Shown in pieces: positions 38,201 to 52,158 of a stretch of DNA of 64,000 bases (position 1 is the stretch's first letter; every line of letters starts with the position of its first letter). A program made the translations under genes and the position numbers. Source of the stretch: Tyto alba (lineage: Eukaryota > Chordata > Aves > Strigiformes > Tytonidae); assembly GCF_018691265.1 (NCBI RefSeq), contig NW_024881316.1:21987819-22051818 (forward strand), written 5' to 3'. The notes below the pieces were generated by a model that worked only from the letters and a program-made list of their open reading frames with translations, was not told the origin of the DNA and ran no database searches.

Positions 38201-41200
38201 TTAAGTGTATATCAATAGAGGACAGAACAGTCATGGGTTTGAACTGAAAAAATTGTACAAATTATGATAAATTATGCATATTTTCCTCTTTTTTTTCCTT
38301 TTGCACACTGAAGTAAGAAGTTAAATATCTATGTGTTTCTTATCTCTATAGGCAAATTCCATTGTTCAGAAAATCTATTTTGATGTAGAATTGTAGTTAG
38401 GACTCTGTCTTTTGCCTTACTTCTGCTGTAGCAAGCCCAACAGTGTCTTAGCAAGACTAGGATGATTCTTATTCTGTTTATGTTGTCTTTATTTTATTAC
38501 TAATTTGGAAATTAAAAGTATCAGATGCCACATTGGACTTTGCATGTATCTGAAGCTAAGTCAAATCTTTCATGCATGTACACTGCAGTGGCTTTTCATC
38601 ATAGCAGCAGCTGTCTAACTTTCCGTATACTCTTTCTTTGAATTGTGACTTACTAGTTTCTCACAGAAAAATCCAGTCCTTTGCTGATAACCTTATTACT
38701 CTGCTTCAAGTCTCATGAAAACATTTATTTATTTTAAAATTATGTTACTTCAATAACAGGAAAAGTACACAGAAAATATGTTACATTCCTGTGAAATTAG
38801 TAATTTCAGGAACTGATAAAAATATTAGACATATTGTGAAATCTTGGCTTTATAGGCATTACTGGCTTCTGTCAAGGCTTCAATGAACTCTAAGGAGAGT
38901 TGTGTGGAGATAGCCTCTGTTTTCTGAAGGAACATACAAGGATAAGAGGCCTTATCTCCCCTTCTGCCTCACCCACATACTTCTGAAAATGGTTAATTTT
39001 TTTAAATAACATAGTTACTTCATGAAATAATATCGGTAGCATATTGAGAAGTGATGCCTGTTACTATATGGATTTAAAATAAATACATAAAACTGTACAA
39101 TTTTATGAATAAATTTTATAGAAAACAAGTATCAATCCCAAGTAATCAGGAATTCTGCACTACAGATAATGCTTACCTACTACTTACAATCATTTATTGC
39201 AGATGTTGAAAATTTTGTTATGTCAAATGTGAGTTTTACGGTATGACCATAACGTGTTTAAATGGCTGAAATATTTCCTCACACTTGTACAAGTTATTAA
39301 CATATGGATTACTGTTATATATTTTGAAGAAAATAATAACCTTCATTTCAAGGAAGCATTATCTGAATAGAAGTCCAGAAAGATTTTCATAGAAAAACTG
39401 TCTTTCCCTCCCACTGATTTCAAGAGGTTCTTGACAGACTCTAGTCAAAGATCTTTTAATTCCTTATATACATATATAGATATAAAAAATCTAAATAATG
39501 ACCTTCTAAAATAGTAATTAAAAATATTTTTGTAATATTAATTTTTGTCACACATCTAAATAGAAAAGACAAAATGTTTTAGAACTTTTCATATTTTTTT
39601 TTTCAGGAAAGAAACATGAATATCTAAATGACATAACACATTTCAAATAGATAATTTGTTTATATCTACTGCAGAAAAATATTTTGAAATATTAAAATTC
39701 TTTTGAAAGATACTTTAGTTATTAGATCTAAGTGATGTATATTCTTCCTGCTGTCCATTAATTCAGTCTCTGAGAATGACACAAGCATGTTGTCTGTTGG
39801 TAAATTCTTTACCCCTACCATCAGACCTTATATCCTTGTGTTTAGGGGTTAGAAATGTGTTGCAGATGAGTCAATATGAAGTGACCATATATCCTGAGTT
39901 GGCCTCAACTGTCCCAGAATGCAGGCACATCCTGACAAAAAGTAAAAAAAAAGCAAAATTTTCTTTAATTTCCTTTCTGAAGCTGGTGAGATGGATCAAG
40001 CAAATAACTGGGTTAAAAACATCATATTTTTTTCCCTTGGTTTATTTTTAACATGTGTCAGCTTCTCAATCTGCTTCATCCATTGCCACACAAATAAATG
40101 AACCAACTGAACAATGCAGGCAGCCCACAAGCAGAATCGAACAGCTGGGATGGAGAGAAATTATTTAAATTCAAACTATCATGGGAAGAACTCATTGTGA
40201 CACTATCTTTAAATGGATGTCATATGTTATCCAGGAGATGCTTATCTTTTCTTGTTGAGTAAGGAATAATACCTTGATAACTTCCTGGTATAGTTGTAGC
40301 AGTAAACTGGTAGAATAGCTCCATCCATGCTAAGGTTTCTTTCAGTTCAGATATATCTCAAATTCTGTTTGCCTAATATATAGGCAAAACTGTTAGCACT
40401 CTTATATTTCCCACTTCAGTGAGGTTTTCTTTACTTATCTATATTTTGGGAGTTTTTGATGTTATTTCTATAGAACAATATTGTCAGTGTTCACCTTCCT
40501 AACTTGATCCAAGAGTAAGTTAAAACAGTGCATATTTGTACTCACTTTAGTGGGTGTTAGATTAGGTTTTTGGTGGATGATCCTTAAAAGAGGAGAAACA
40601 TTTAGAAATACATTAGTTCGAACATTGTATTTCTACCAGCTGTAACATCATTTAACTTAGTATCTTCTTTCTATCAATGCGAGTAGCCACTTCTATCTTT
40701 GCAGAGAGTGATAAAAGAAATAAAAGAAATTACATTTTAAATTAAGATCTTGTTTCAAGTATAAACATAAATAATTTTCAAAAAATTCAAGCCAGAAGAG
40801 AATCCAGTCTACTAGGGAATCCAACACACTTGACTGGCAGAAGTCAAATATTTCTCATGGGTAAGAAGTATAAGTGCCCAAGATTATGAAACTTAATTCA
40901 TACAAAATAATTAAATCACTTGGAACTAGCTGGCTAATGTCTATTTTATGCAAATTTTAATCAACAACCCTTTATATTAAATATTCTGTTTTTTAAAAAA
41001 TCTAACCAACATGAGAATGTCAAATCAAGATTATGCAGCAACAGAAAACCTCCTAGAAAGTATGATTAATTTAGAGTTCTTCCAGATGTAGAATAATGAA
41101 AGTTGCCTTACCTTTTACAGCATGGCTGCATGAACTCTGGTTTTGCTCTTCATGCTGCATTTAGTAAAATAGAAAAAGAGGCAGTGGTGGAGAGAATAAA

Positions 41201-44200
41201 AGAGTGAGACCTGGCCACTTCCCACCAGACACTCTGGTAACATTAGATTATGTACTTCTCGGTGAGATCATGCTTAGCCATAGTGTTCATGTTCGTTCTT
41301 TCCCTGGTTTATCCCAACAAACTAAAATATATTTGACTTGAATAATTTTTAAAACATTGATTTATTTAATCCTATTTGCAGTCTCATATATCCAGGTTTC
41401 TTCTTCAGAGCAGTTTTAAGGGCACAAAGGGAGAAACTGTGCCTTTTGAAACTTACTCTTCATTGAATACGTCTTGAATACAAGAGGTCAGAATTAATCT
41501 GTGAAGAATGATGATCACAAAATACCTTTGTTTTCCATTGCATTTGTTTCCCATACATTTTAACCAATTTCCTTTAAAAGTGGCAAAATATGACTCGTTA
41601 CTAATAAGCTGTTTGCACTGTTGTAAGAGAATAGTAGTAGCATTCATGTTAGTTTTCTACATAACTACAAGAACTACTTTCACAAAAATGGAAAGATGTT
41701 GAAATATTCAGATTTGCCATGGCTGGAATATTTCTTGGATGTGTACATTTTCATGAAGTTTCAGCAGAATTTAATATTAGGTTGGATCTCTGGCAGGGAT
41801 CTCTGATTACTTCTAGTGATCACAACTGGAATGCCTGAAATGTAAAGAGTTGTTTCAACAGAACTTCATTTGGGAAAAGATTCTACTTGCTTTTAATTTC
41901 TCTCTGCATCAAAATTAAAGTAACCTTGAAACCTATTGGCAAATGTAATTGTTTTCCATATAATCTTAATAGTTATCTTTCGTTCCAGTAGTTACTAAGT
42001 ATGGTAGCTACAGCATTTCATCTTTATTAATGGAGGCCTGGCTGGCAAATCTGCTTCTGGTACACTCCCTGAGATGTAGTTTAATAACCAGTGTGTGTCA
42101 AATGTCAGCTCTGCTGTTCCTCCTGGGATTCCTCCACCATGAGAACACATATTCTGTCTGTGCTATTCAGGCATTTTCTAAAGCCATCCACCAACTTGCT
42201 TGCCCAGAACCCACAGAAGATTCAGAAAAACAACCATGTAATTTTTCAAATGACTACATGAGTAGTTTTAAATATACAATGCTTTCATCATTATAAGTCA
42301 GTGAAAAGCGAAAATACCATTTCGATCAACTGTTCCATAAAAATTTATCTTACTGCCCAGAAAAGGGAGTATTGCTGTTGTGTAGCAATCATGAATGAAG
42401 CAAAGCTTGGTGAAGAAGACACACTTTCTTATCTGGGTTTCCAAACTCAGCAATATCCTGTCTCCTTTCTGAATTACACATTGTTGATTGATCATCCTCC
42501 TTCAAATAACTTTTTGGCATGTGGTTTTCTAATCATGCTGACAAGGGCTTTAAAATATATAACATTTAGAAAATTTAGTTATTTCCACATAACAGTATGA
42601 TTGCCTTTCTCCAAATAAACTTCGGGAATTAATTTCAAGGCTCATATATTCATAATGGATGCTTTTGCATGTTAAATTAAGTGCCCTTCAAATATGCTAT
42701 AGTTTAAGAAATGTCATGGGTTTCATTAGATGGCTTTATTTATGACTGGAATATACTCTGTCTATCATGGTAAGACACTGGAAACACTGGGACTGAATCC
42801 ACAACTCTCCAGAAAAACTCCTACTGAAAATACATAGAATTTACACTCAGCAACTGTAAAGCTGATCCAAATTTAGCAAAATACTGACATCTTCTTGATA
42901 TTCGTAACTTTAGCATCTTTTCAAAGAGAAAGAATGTACTGACATATGACCTGCACAGAAGAAAAAGCCTTAAAGACATTCATTTATGGGTAGAAATTAA
43001 TAACCACACTATTTTATTTTACTAAATGCAGGAATTAATCATAAAACAGTTGCTTTTTGGAAAGTAAAAGCTCAGTCATTTGGGGGCTTCATGCATTTCT
43101 GTAACAGATTTCCAGATTATATTTCTAGTCTTGTTTTTAAAAAGATAATATATAGCCACACACATGCACACACCTGCTCATCCTTCCACACACACATATG
43201 TTATATATATAGTGTAAATAAACCCACATTTTTATACATATTCTGAAATGCATAGAATTGTTTTGTGAGCTACATAAACTAAGATAGTGAAATACTGTAT
43301 CATTCTTTGTCATCAATTTCTGAAAATGTATGACTATATTGAACTAAAAAAGTCCCTCCTTGTACCATCAGAGAGATTTATTTCTTAAATATAAATTAGA
43401 ACTGAATAAACTGAATTAATAAGTTAATTTGGTCTTTTTCTTATGGAAGAAAAAAAAAAACATAGCTAAGTTTGGGAGAACATTGTTGCGGAAAGTGGAT
43501 GGGAAGAGAAAAAGGAGAGAGATGAGAAATCTTAATTTTATAAAGGTGTCAATTAAAAAAAAAAAATCTGTGTTATAAGAAGAAAAAATGAGAGGAAGTT
43601 GAAATCATCTGTCCTGAACTCATTCTGTCAGTCAGAGATAGGAAATACCACCTTCAGAAATCTGAATACAATTGATCCATTGACATGTCAAGCACAGGAG
43701 GACTTCAGTACATTGATTTCAAAGCCTGATTTACACTTTGTGGGAGTTACTGAGTGAGGATTAGGGAAATAGGAGACTTGCCTGAGATGAAATTTCTGTA
43801 GGAGATTAAATGAGTTAAAAGTATGGAATGAGCAAAATGGAAAAGATAAACTAAAGAGAAAGAAAGAGGAGGAAAAAAAGAAGAGAAAGAAAATCTTGCT
43901 ACAATGTCTTTTGATTATTTTCACACAGACTAATGTTTGCTGTTTTCCTCAGACAAATTTTTGTCCAAAGTGATCAGATGATGCCCATGTGTAACAAATG
44001 CTTGATGTTCTAATGCCTCCTTAGATAATGAAAATCAGTTGTGATACCTGGGAGTCTGGCTCTGTGAGCAGCTACTGGGTGTGCATATTTCATGGCATGA
44101 CTTGCTTGACCTGCCTTACTCCTTGTTTGGAGCATTATAGTGAGCAACAGATGAACATTTTCAAGCTTGAATGCTCACTTAAGTCCTAAAACTAGAATTA

Positions 44201-45731
44201 AACCTGAAATAAACAACCAAGGGCAGCTCATGTTGGTGTAGCCAACACTTCTGAGCACCTTCTTTCAGGCAAGATGCTTCTTTCACTATGTGCATTGCTT
44301 CTGAGGATTTATACTTGAAAATATTGGCTTCATTCCTCAGAATATTTCTGTGCCATCTGTAAATTTTCCACCCCACTATTTTGCATTGTCCATCTGTTTA
44401 GACTAAGCATTTTCTCATAGGTATTGAACATAGTGTGTTTTCCTAGAAAGCTACGTGAAAGATTACTTACCTGTTGGTCTCAGAGCCTTGCAATTTTAAA
44501 GTCATTTATTTCTTCACAATACCTACGAGATGGGGAGATAATAGTTCTCTCTATTATCTGAGGCAGAGGTCTAATACCAAACAATGTTTAATGCAAAAAT
44601 CTCCCACTCAGGCAGTGCCAACTTTCTCAACTTCGCAGACACATAATCCTGCAATTCATGTACTGTATGAGTTTCTGCCGCCAAGGTGCTTGTGCCACCT
44701 TACACTGGATGTCACTGTGTTGCTTGGGGACGTACATTGAAAGCTCTCTCCTGACAGAATTACCAAACCAGACATCTTCCCACCTCTCTTCTCTTAGGGG
44801 ACCAATTTAGAGGATGCTCTCATACCTTTTCCAATGAACAATAAAGACTTTTGCAGTCTGTGTGGTAGTGGGTATACACATTTGCTCCAAAATGCAATAT
44901 CTGGGAAAAAAAATGTATATTCAAGTTTTCATTTTAATATCCGAGGATCTGGAACAGTCTTCACCTTTTACATGAAAACACCTTAATCAATAGAATATAA
45001 GGGAGAGGAAAAAAACACGCTGAAAGAGTTTAAATTTTATAACATATTCACTGGTACAGAGAGAAAAGACAACAGAGTAGTTCTAAACTGAGATACAGGA
45101 GACTCAGGCTTAGACTTCTGCTTCAGAACATTTTATATTTTGCAACAACTTTGAAAAGTCAGACTTTCAGCTGTAGTATTGGGCAAAATGGAACAAGTCA
45201 CTAAAATCGATTTATATAAGCAGAGGATAAAATCTACACATTTTTTAAAAAACATATTTCAAAAATCACAGTAGTCAGGTATTAAACATTAACAGATACT
45301 AATGTATAAAAGCAGAAGAAGAACCATTTCAGCCTTTAGGCTAATGACAACCTATCCTGAGGATAATTTACGTAGTGACTTTTGGCATTTTTGTCAGACT
45401 TAAAAGGCAACGGGATATTCCCCAATCTGTTACTGCGAGCAAGGAAGAAGTGAGTTTCATGTTCTGCCACCCATCTTACATTTTCCATAGCTGTTTCTTA
45501 CATCATACATCTCCTGACAGACATGAAAAATTAATGATGGGACTTTAAAATTTATCTGTGCACTACACTGCAGCCAGGATACATGGGGGCTGGTGGAAGG
45601 CTATCCACATCACCACTAGAGCTCATTTCCCTTGCACATACACCTTTTAGATGTAAACCAAAAGAAATAAGACATTGCTAAGAATATGCAGGAGTATCCA
45701 AGACTATAGTGCTACAATCAGCAAAGAAAGC
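29251..45731. other. Intergenic desert, no gene or clear repeat seen
   Basis: About 16.5 kb of AT-rich sequence. No exon with family resemblance, RNA gene or young mobile element recognised. An A run with interspersed G lies at 33033-33068; a CA/TA-rich stretch lies at 43155-43212. Short open frames are as expected by chance. Confidence 0.55.
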
Positions 45732-45842
45732 ATAGAATCATAGAATAGTTTGGGTTAGAAGGGACCTTTAAAGCTCATGTAGTCCAATCCCCTCTGCAAT
45801 GAACAGGGATATCTTCAACTAGATCAGGTTGCTCAGAGCCCT
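45732..45842 (-). mobile_element. CR1 LINE, 3' tail fragment
   Basis: The plus strand reads CATAGAATCATAGAATAG, GGGTTAGAAGGGACCTTTAA, TAGTCCAATCCCCTCTGCA, ATCTTCAACTAGATCAGG and TTGCTCAGAGCCC, the reverse complement of a CR1 3' UTR. Similarity stops abruptly near 45842. The well-kept tip suggests a younger copy than the one at 25.0 kb. Confidence 0.92.
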
Positions 45843-48101
45843 GTTCGTGTTCAGCTCTGTCAAAAGTGTGTGGGTGGAAGGATGCTAAGCCCTCTGTATA
45901 ACTCCACAGGCTCCAGCTCCAGTTAAGGGGATGGAGAAGGAGTGCCCTTCTGGGTGCAGGTATTCCCATGGGACTGCTCTTCCTGCACTGCCTGTGCAGC
46001 TTCTTTCCTCGGCTTCACTCAGTATCTACCGGGAGGGAGCAAAGCAGGTGTTTCTTCCTGGAGCTCTGTAAACTAACCCAAATCAGGGCAAACATAAACA
46101 CAATCAAAATGAAGTTTTGAAGGGTGTTTGTGTATAATAGCAGGAAGAATAATCAGGATTTCATTCAAAAATCAACACCTTAGTGATGTTTAAGATGAGT
46201 AAAATAGATTTAAAAAGCATCATTATGACAGCTACGATCCTTGTTAAAATTTGTTTTCATTATGAATTATATGAGATTCTGGACTATGCCATGAACACCA
46301 TACACAAAGGAAAACAGAAATGAAATTTAAGGGCCTGCACAGGTATGAACAATAATCAAAGAACTGCTAATAAAACCCCAAAGTGTTGATTTCTACTTTT
46401 ACTCTGAAACAGGACAGTCATAGTGATCTTACAAGCAAGAACAGCATGAAAACAAGAGCAGATGTAATGTCATCTTTGGAAACTGGGAGTATTTTATTCA
46501 GCACTGAAACTATCAGCAGCCAAATGTGGGGGAAATTTACTTTATTGTTAGATATGAATGTTGCTATGTAACTAAACAAGAGGTTTCAGATATCATTGCT
46601 GTCAGGACTTCCAAGAGCAAGAGTTTACTCTCACTATAAAAACAAAAATGCAATCTGACCCATTACAATAGAAATATCTGAACATTTTTCCACGGCATGT
46701 TATCTGTGAATAATTGAAAATTTACGGGAGCTAAGCAGTAAGAAATTTCTCCAGTTATATTGAATTTCATGTCACGTTCTGTCCATTATCAAACTTTAAG
46801 GAAACACTAACCCAGAGTATGGTACTCTGTTACACTAAGCATAGCTACCACCAAACAACTAGAGCAGTTATGAATATGCAATCTACTACGCAAAATGAAA
46901 CCTTAATTTAAGAAATATAGAAGTTAAGCACGAATTCAAAATATTTAATGCTGTTATTTGAAAAGTGAAAAAAATACAAATTGATCACAGTAAAAATGTT
47001 GTCAGTCATGAAAAATAGAGGGACATTCATAAAGAAATTTGCAGAAATGTGATTTAGAGGCACATACAAAGAAAGACCAATGACATCTAGAGCAAGACAT
47101 ATGCATGACAGTAATACTTGGCTAGACATTAAGACCCTTAAATTTAGATTTTTATATTTAGATGCATACAGACATGCCTACAGCCCCATTATAAACAATG
47201 GAAATCTGATCAACACAGCTGGAGTCTAAAGAGCAGTTCAGCTCACCTTAGAGAAGACACTAAGGTTCTGACATTACTAGCAAATAAAACAGTTCCACAG
47301 GTTATATATCTATAACACTTAAATTTAGGTGTCTTAATCTCATACACAGTGCAGTCTTGCATCAAAAACCTTCATGTGGTGGCTGTAAATGCTTCATTTC
47401 AGCAAGTCATCCTGATAAAAGCAATTATGTCATATCTGTGCAGAGGCAGATTATCTGGTAGAGCAGATTAGGACCAATTCAACGTGTACTTGCAAGGTCA
47501 AGTCATGAGTGGTCACTGCCTGCATTGGAAAAATCATATATTACACATTTGTGCCAGTTTTTCTTGTGTATTTTATGTGAGTTTATGTGTCATATCCAGT
47601 GCTTTTCTATATGCTTTTTGCTTCAGAGCTCAGCTGCTGCCCCAGGAGGCAGCTGCACTGGAAGCTGACTCTGCCAGAGGTAGCCACTGTTTCTATCTAT
47701 CTTCCTGCCTGGGCTGGAGCAAGAGCACAAACACCACACTGGAAGGACTTTTGCAGGTTCTGATATTTCTGTTTCAAACATGTGACTACTGATATGTGCC
47801 CAGCCACTGAATCACTGCTGAGTTCGGTGGGACACTTACAGAATGGAAATTGTGCAGTCCAGACTGACTGGCTGGGACCTGCTAACTTCATCACCACCTC
47901 TGTTGGGCCCATCCTCATTCCACTCAATTTATGAGTTTTTGAAGAGAAAAATAAATGTTAGCAGATAGTTGTGCTGTAAGGACTGTGAATAGATTCAGAA
48001 GATTCAAATGGGGACAGTGACATCTGCATGTATTACATGTTAAATAAGAGTGGCTGTTAGCAATTCTTTACTTAAGCCTGTGTTAGATCTTGGAGAATTG
48101 T

Positions 48102-48140
48102 TTTAATTTCCTTGGTTTAATTTCATTGGTTTAATTTCCT
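48102..48140. repeat. Short tandem repeat, 14-bp unit, nearly three copies
   Basis: TTTAATTTCCTTGG at 48102-48115, TTTAATTTCATTGG at 48116-48129 and a partial third unit to 48140. Confidence 0.9.
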
Positions 48141-50399
48141 GCCACACTCTGCTGTGAGCTCAGGATTGTTTTTCTCCTTGATATTCTGGAATACCTAAAA
48201 CCATGGTCAACCCTAGCACAGCAAGGGAGGTAATTAGTCTGTTTCTAGCAAGAATATGAAAACTCCTATATGCTCAAGCCAAGAGAAGACTGGATGCATA
48301 TGTCTAATGAAGTTTCAAAACATCATACTGCAAGGAAAGACAAGCACCCAGGCAAGAAATACTATCATCCATGGGTCACTGGAAAAGCAAAGTTTTGCAA
48401 AGTGTACGTACCATGAGATGATTTGCAATATTATTTTGTCTGTTGGATATCCTTCATCAAGGGAGGGGCTTTGCTCCTTCACTAGAGATTAACTGATTCT
48501 GCTTGGGGAGAGAAACTTCCAGAGGTGGTAGGATAGGTTAAGTGGAAGAGAATAAAGAGTTGTAGTAAAGAGCTTGGTGCCTTGCTTGTGAAGGAAAGAT
48601 TGTGTTCTGTCTGTGAAATCAGTCATTCAGTGGCTGTAACATGACAGGGATGTTGATATATGGGGTAGATGTGGACTTTGCACAGACAGGCCACAGCTCC
48701 AGAGGTGAAATGGAACCTCGGGTAGGATTCTGGGATGGGCTTCTTAGCTATAACTTCATAACTATATCTCTAGGAGCAGAATGGGTGTAAGTCCAACCCA
48801 TGAGATGTCACTGTTCACAGAACACCCAGAGCCTGATTGTGTGCCCATAAAATGGAAAACAGTTAGAAGACAAAACATACATTCAGATGCACATACATAC
48901 TCATAAAAGAGAACCAACAGTACTGCTCACCTGGGCTAGTTGTAGAGCCCTCTATGGACACTGAGGCTAATTTTCCTTGATTTATACTGTAGCAAATAGC
49001 CTTACACATTGGGAGATGCTTGTGCACTATTCAGAAAAGGCCACTAACTGATCCAGAAGCAAGGTATTCATACCCAGGAAGGATGAAGTCATCTTCTCAT
49101 AATTTGGAAGATCTGATAGGGTTTCCTGCAGACCCTTAAAATTCCCTTACTTTCTTGAGATCCCTCATGTGTCTAAGGTGGTCCTTCAGAGAGGGAGTGA
49201 GGCAAACAGCTAAAATCTGTAACAGCTTCAAACATTCACTTAATCCTCCTCTGCACTCAGGGCATCAAACTTGAGAGCACTGGATGAGTATTCTGAATAT
49301 GGCTTTAATATCTCACAGGGGACACAGATAAAAGGCATCAGAAGTATGTTATTCCATTGGATCAACCCTATATCTCAGAGTTTATGCTATTCAGTGTATG
49401 GTACTACCAGGGAACTGTTGTGGTTTCCCTGATGCAGTTGTGCCTATGCAAAAAACTTGTTTAGAAGGAAGGTGTTCTGGATGAGGTATCAGCATCTGAA
49501 AGACATCAACGTGTAGCTATATCTTACTGTATTTACCAGCTACTCAGAATGTATGGTTACATTTATTAAAATTCATTTATTAGCAGTTTATCAAAATGTA
49601 TAGTGCAGACCTGCCTTAGCAGTGAGTTATTTCATGTCTAATAAATTCTAACAAGATGTGTTGCCAACAGACTGTGATTACAAACACCTCAGTGATTATA
49701 ACTTAGCAGGATAGAAATAGGAGGAAAGGTGGTTGCATTACCCTTTTGCTTCAGGGTTGGGAAAGAAACGTGATTGTAAAGAGTTTGAATATGCAACTAT
49801 CACACAGCAAAGACAGTAAAGCGTAGCAAAAGAACAAGCAGAAACACTTCCATGGTATTTAAAGGATTAAACAGTATATTTGTGTCCCTCTGAAGGTATA
49901 GAAGGCACAGCAGGATTGAAATATTAAACTGACAAACTGGCTTATTTCAGAACAATGGGAAAGGTTCAAGGCAGGAGCATGATAAAAAGTGATGTGTTCA
50001 TACCCTTAGACAGAGAATGAGAAATAGGATATAAACAAATTATGTCCTATTTCATAGCTGTATCAGCCTCCCAAAAATTTGCAGAACAAAACTGATCCCT
50101 GTTGCACACGCACTTCTGTTCTAAATCACAAGTAAATCTAAAACCAGAAAAAGAAGTTAATTAAGCAAATATGATCAAAATATTTAGGGTATGCTGGTTT
50201 TGCCACTTAGTGCTATGTTAGCAGTTATCGCATGAGAGGGCAGAAATAGACAGATGGAGTGAAAACCTCTTACAAGATTCCAGCTAAATCAGTCCTTTTG
50301 GTATGGATACAGTATTGTTATGTGGCATTTGAGTGAATCTAGACCTTGGCAATACATCAATGTGTAAACAGTACAAATGATGAACTTAGCTTTGAAAGA

Positions 50400-50850
50400 G
50401 CAAATTAAAACATTATTTTCTCTCATTTTTTTGTTTGCTTTTATAGAGAGAAAGCTGTAATTTAAAAATAATTAATTTATATTCTGTCTGATTGTGTGGC
50501 GGGTGTGTTGAATTTAAATGTCATTAGGTTAGAATTTGTCCTGCTGAACTGGTAAATACAGTAATTTAAAGACAATTAGCTGCTTGCTGATGTCTTTCAG
50601 ATGCTGATCACCATGAAACATAACCCCAGTGCCATGTCTGCGCAAGCAGTTTTTGCCATCTTCCCACTGCTGCCTATTCATCCGGACCTCAGATTTCATA
50701 GGCTCATTTCATCAGTAAGAAAAAAACTGACATTGTTGGCAAATTGACAACTATCTGGTGCCCGAATTACAGTGACTCTGTGCAGTAATCTGACTAAAGC
50801 AGACTGACAGAAAGCATGTAGTCACATCTCATCCCATGTAGAATTTTGCA
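50400..50850. promoter_or_regulatory. Possible conserved non-coding element (low confidence)
   Basis: Dense in TAAT-type homeodomain motifs (AATAATTAATTTAT near 50468, GACAATTAGC near 50571), followed by complex unique sequence around 50610-50700 without long open frames. Such texture is common in vertebrate enhancers, but no conservation data are available. Confidence 0.2.
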
Positions 50851-52158
50851 GTTATCAAGAGATTGTCTATTCCCAATACATTTACCAACTATGACTTATT
50901 AAACTATTAGAAAACAGGCTTGTTTGTTCTGTTCTCATGGAACCTCATGGATTTGTCACTGTTGTAACCATTTGAACTTGATCTACATCTTTCCTTGTCA
51001 GGGATCTAAAATCTGTTGGTTGTCTGTATCTGGTTTATCATCTGTGCTAACTGAACTGCTAGTGATTGTTTCTGCAGAGTGTGATATGCTTCAAAGTCTA
51101 CATGTCCAGTAATCTGCCTGGCTTCTGAGCAACATTATTTAATAGCACTGATTAAAAACAAGTATGTTCCACAAAATAATGATTACAGTATTTAAATTCC
51201 TCGTAGTCAAGAAGGAAGAACACTTCTCTGCAAAACATGCAGAGAAATAAAAAAGAGCTACACAGCTTAAAAAAAATAAAGGAAATGTTTTATTATCAGC
51301 ATGAAACCTCAGTAGTATTGTTTTTTTCTGAACCAATTATTAGTTTTCAGTGGTTTCTGAATCCTTCACTATGTTCAGGGGACATTGTATAAACCAAAGC
51401 ATTAGTGATAAAGATGTGAAAGGATCTCTGCTTCTGTGTTTTCCTTTTCCTGACTATCCTATCACCTTCCCTTGGTTATTCAACAGCACAATGACTCCTT
51501 ATCCATTAGTAAAACACATATTAAATGTATAAATAAAATATTAAAACTCCAGTTCAACTTCATCTCTGAAAGTAATGAAGTCCACGAACACGGGCTCCAT
51601 TGATACTCCTTACACTAACACCTGTCTTGTCACTTGGTATTGTCTAGATCAAAGCTCTTCCATGGATTCTGAAAGGAGAAATGATCTGAAATTTTGATTC
51701 CCTAGACTACTTAATATTAGACAAGGGCCCCAGTCCAGAAAAATGGTAGGCGCAGGGAAAATTACTCTCCAATTCCATTGCTAAGAGTTTACAGAGGCAC
51801 ATCCTAAGACCTTGCACACAATAAATGGTTGTCAGGGCAAGCATTGTGATGTACCCCCGTCAATGTGCCTTGCTAATGAAGAGGGCTGCAGTATATTGAA
51901 CCAAGGTCCTTTTTATTTGGAGTTTTAACCGTGAATACGACTTTAGGATGTAATCATCTGATCTCTGGGAATCAGACTGACTACACCAATTCTATTGTAT
52001 CAACTAGTCATCAAATGACAAGAGCTTCTACTCATTGCCAGAGTTGGGACAGCATCAAACCAGTAATTTCATCACTAGCTTAAAACCATTATCCAACCAG
52101 TGATAAAAAGTCCAACTATTACTTTTGTTTTAAAATATGCTCACTTTAGAATAGGAGT

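Larger units (their letters stand above)
45843..52158. other. Intergenic, no gene seen
   Basis: GC-richer, possibly repeat-derived sequence at 45843-46075, then AT-rich DNA. A 14-bp triplet repeat lies at 48102-48140. A complex stretch near 50.4-50.85 kb may be a conserved non-coding element. The open frame at 47484-47792 resembles nothing known to me. Confidence 0.5.

Noticed and set aside
47484..47792. 102-codon plus-strand frame
   Set aside because: Hydrophobic and Cys-rich but no recognisable domain; not supported as a gene.
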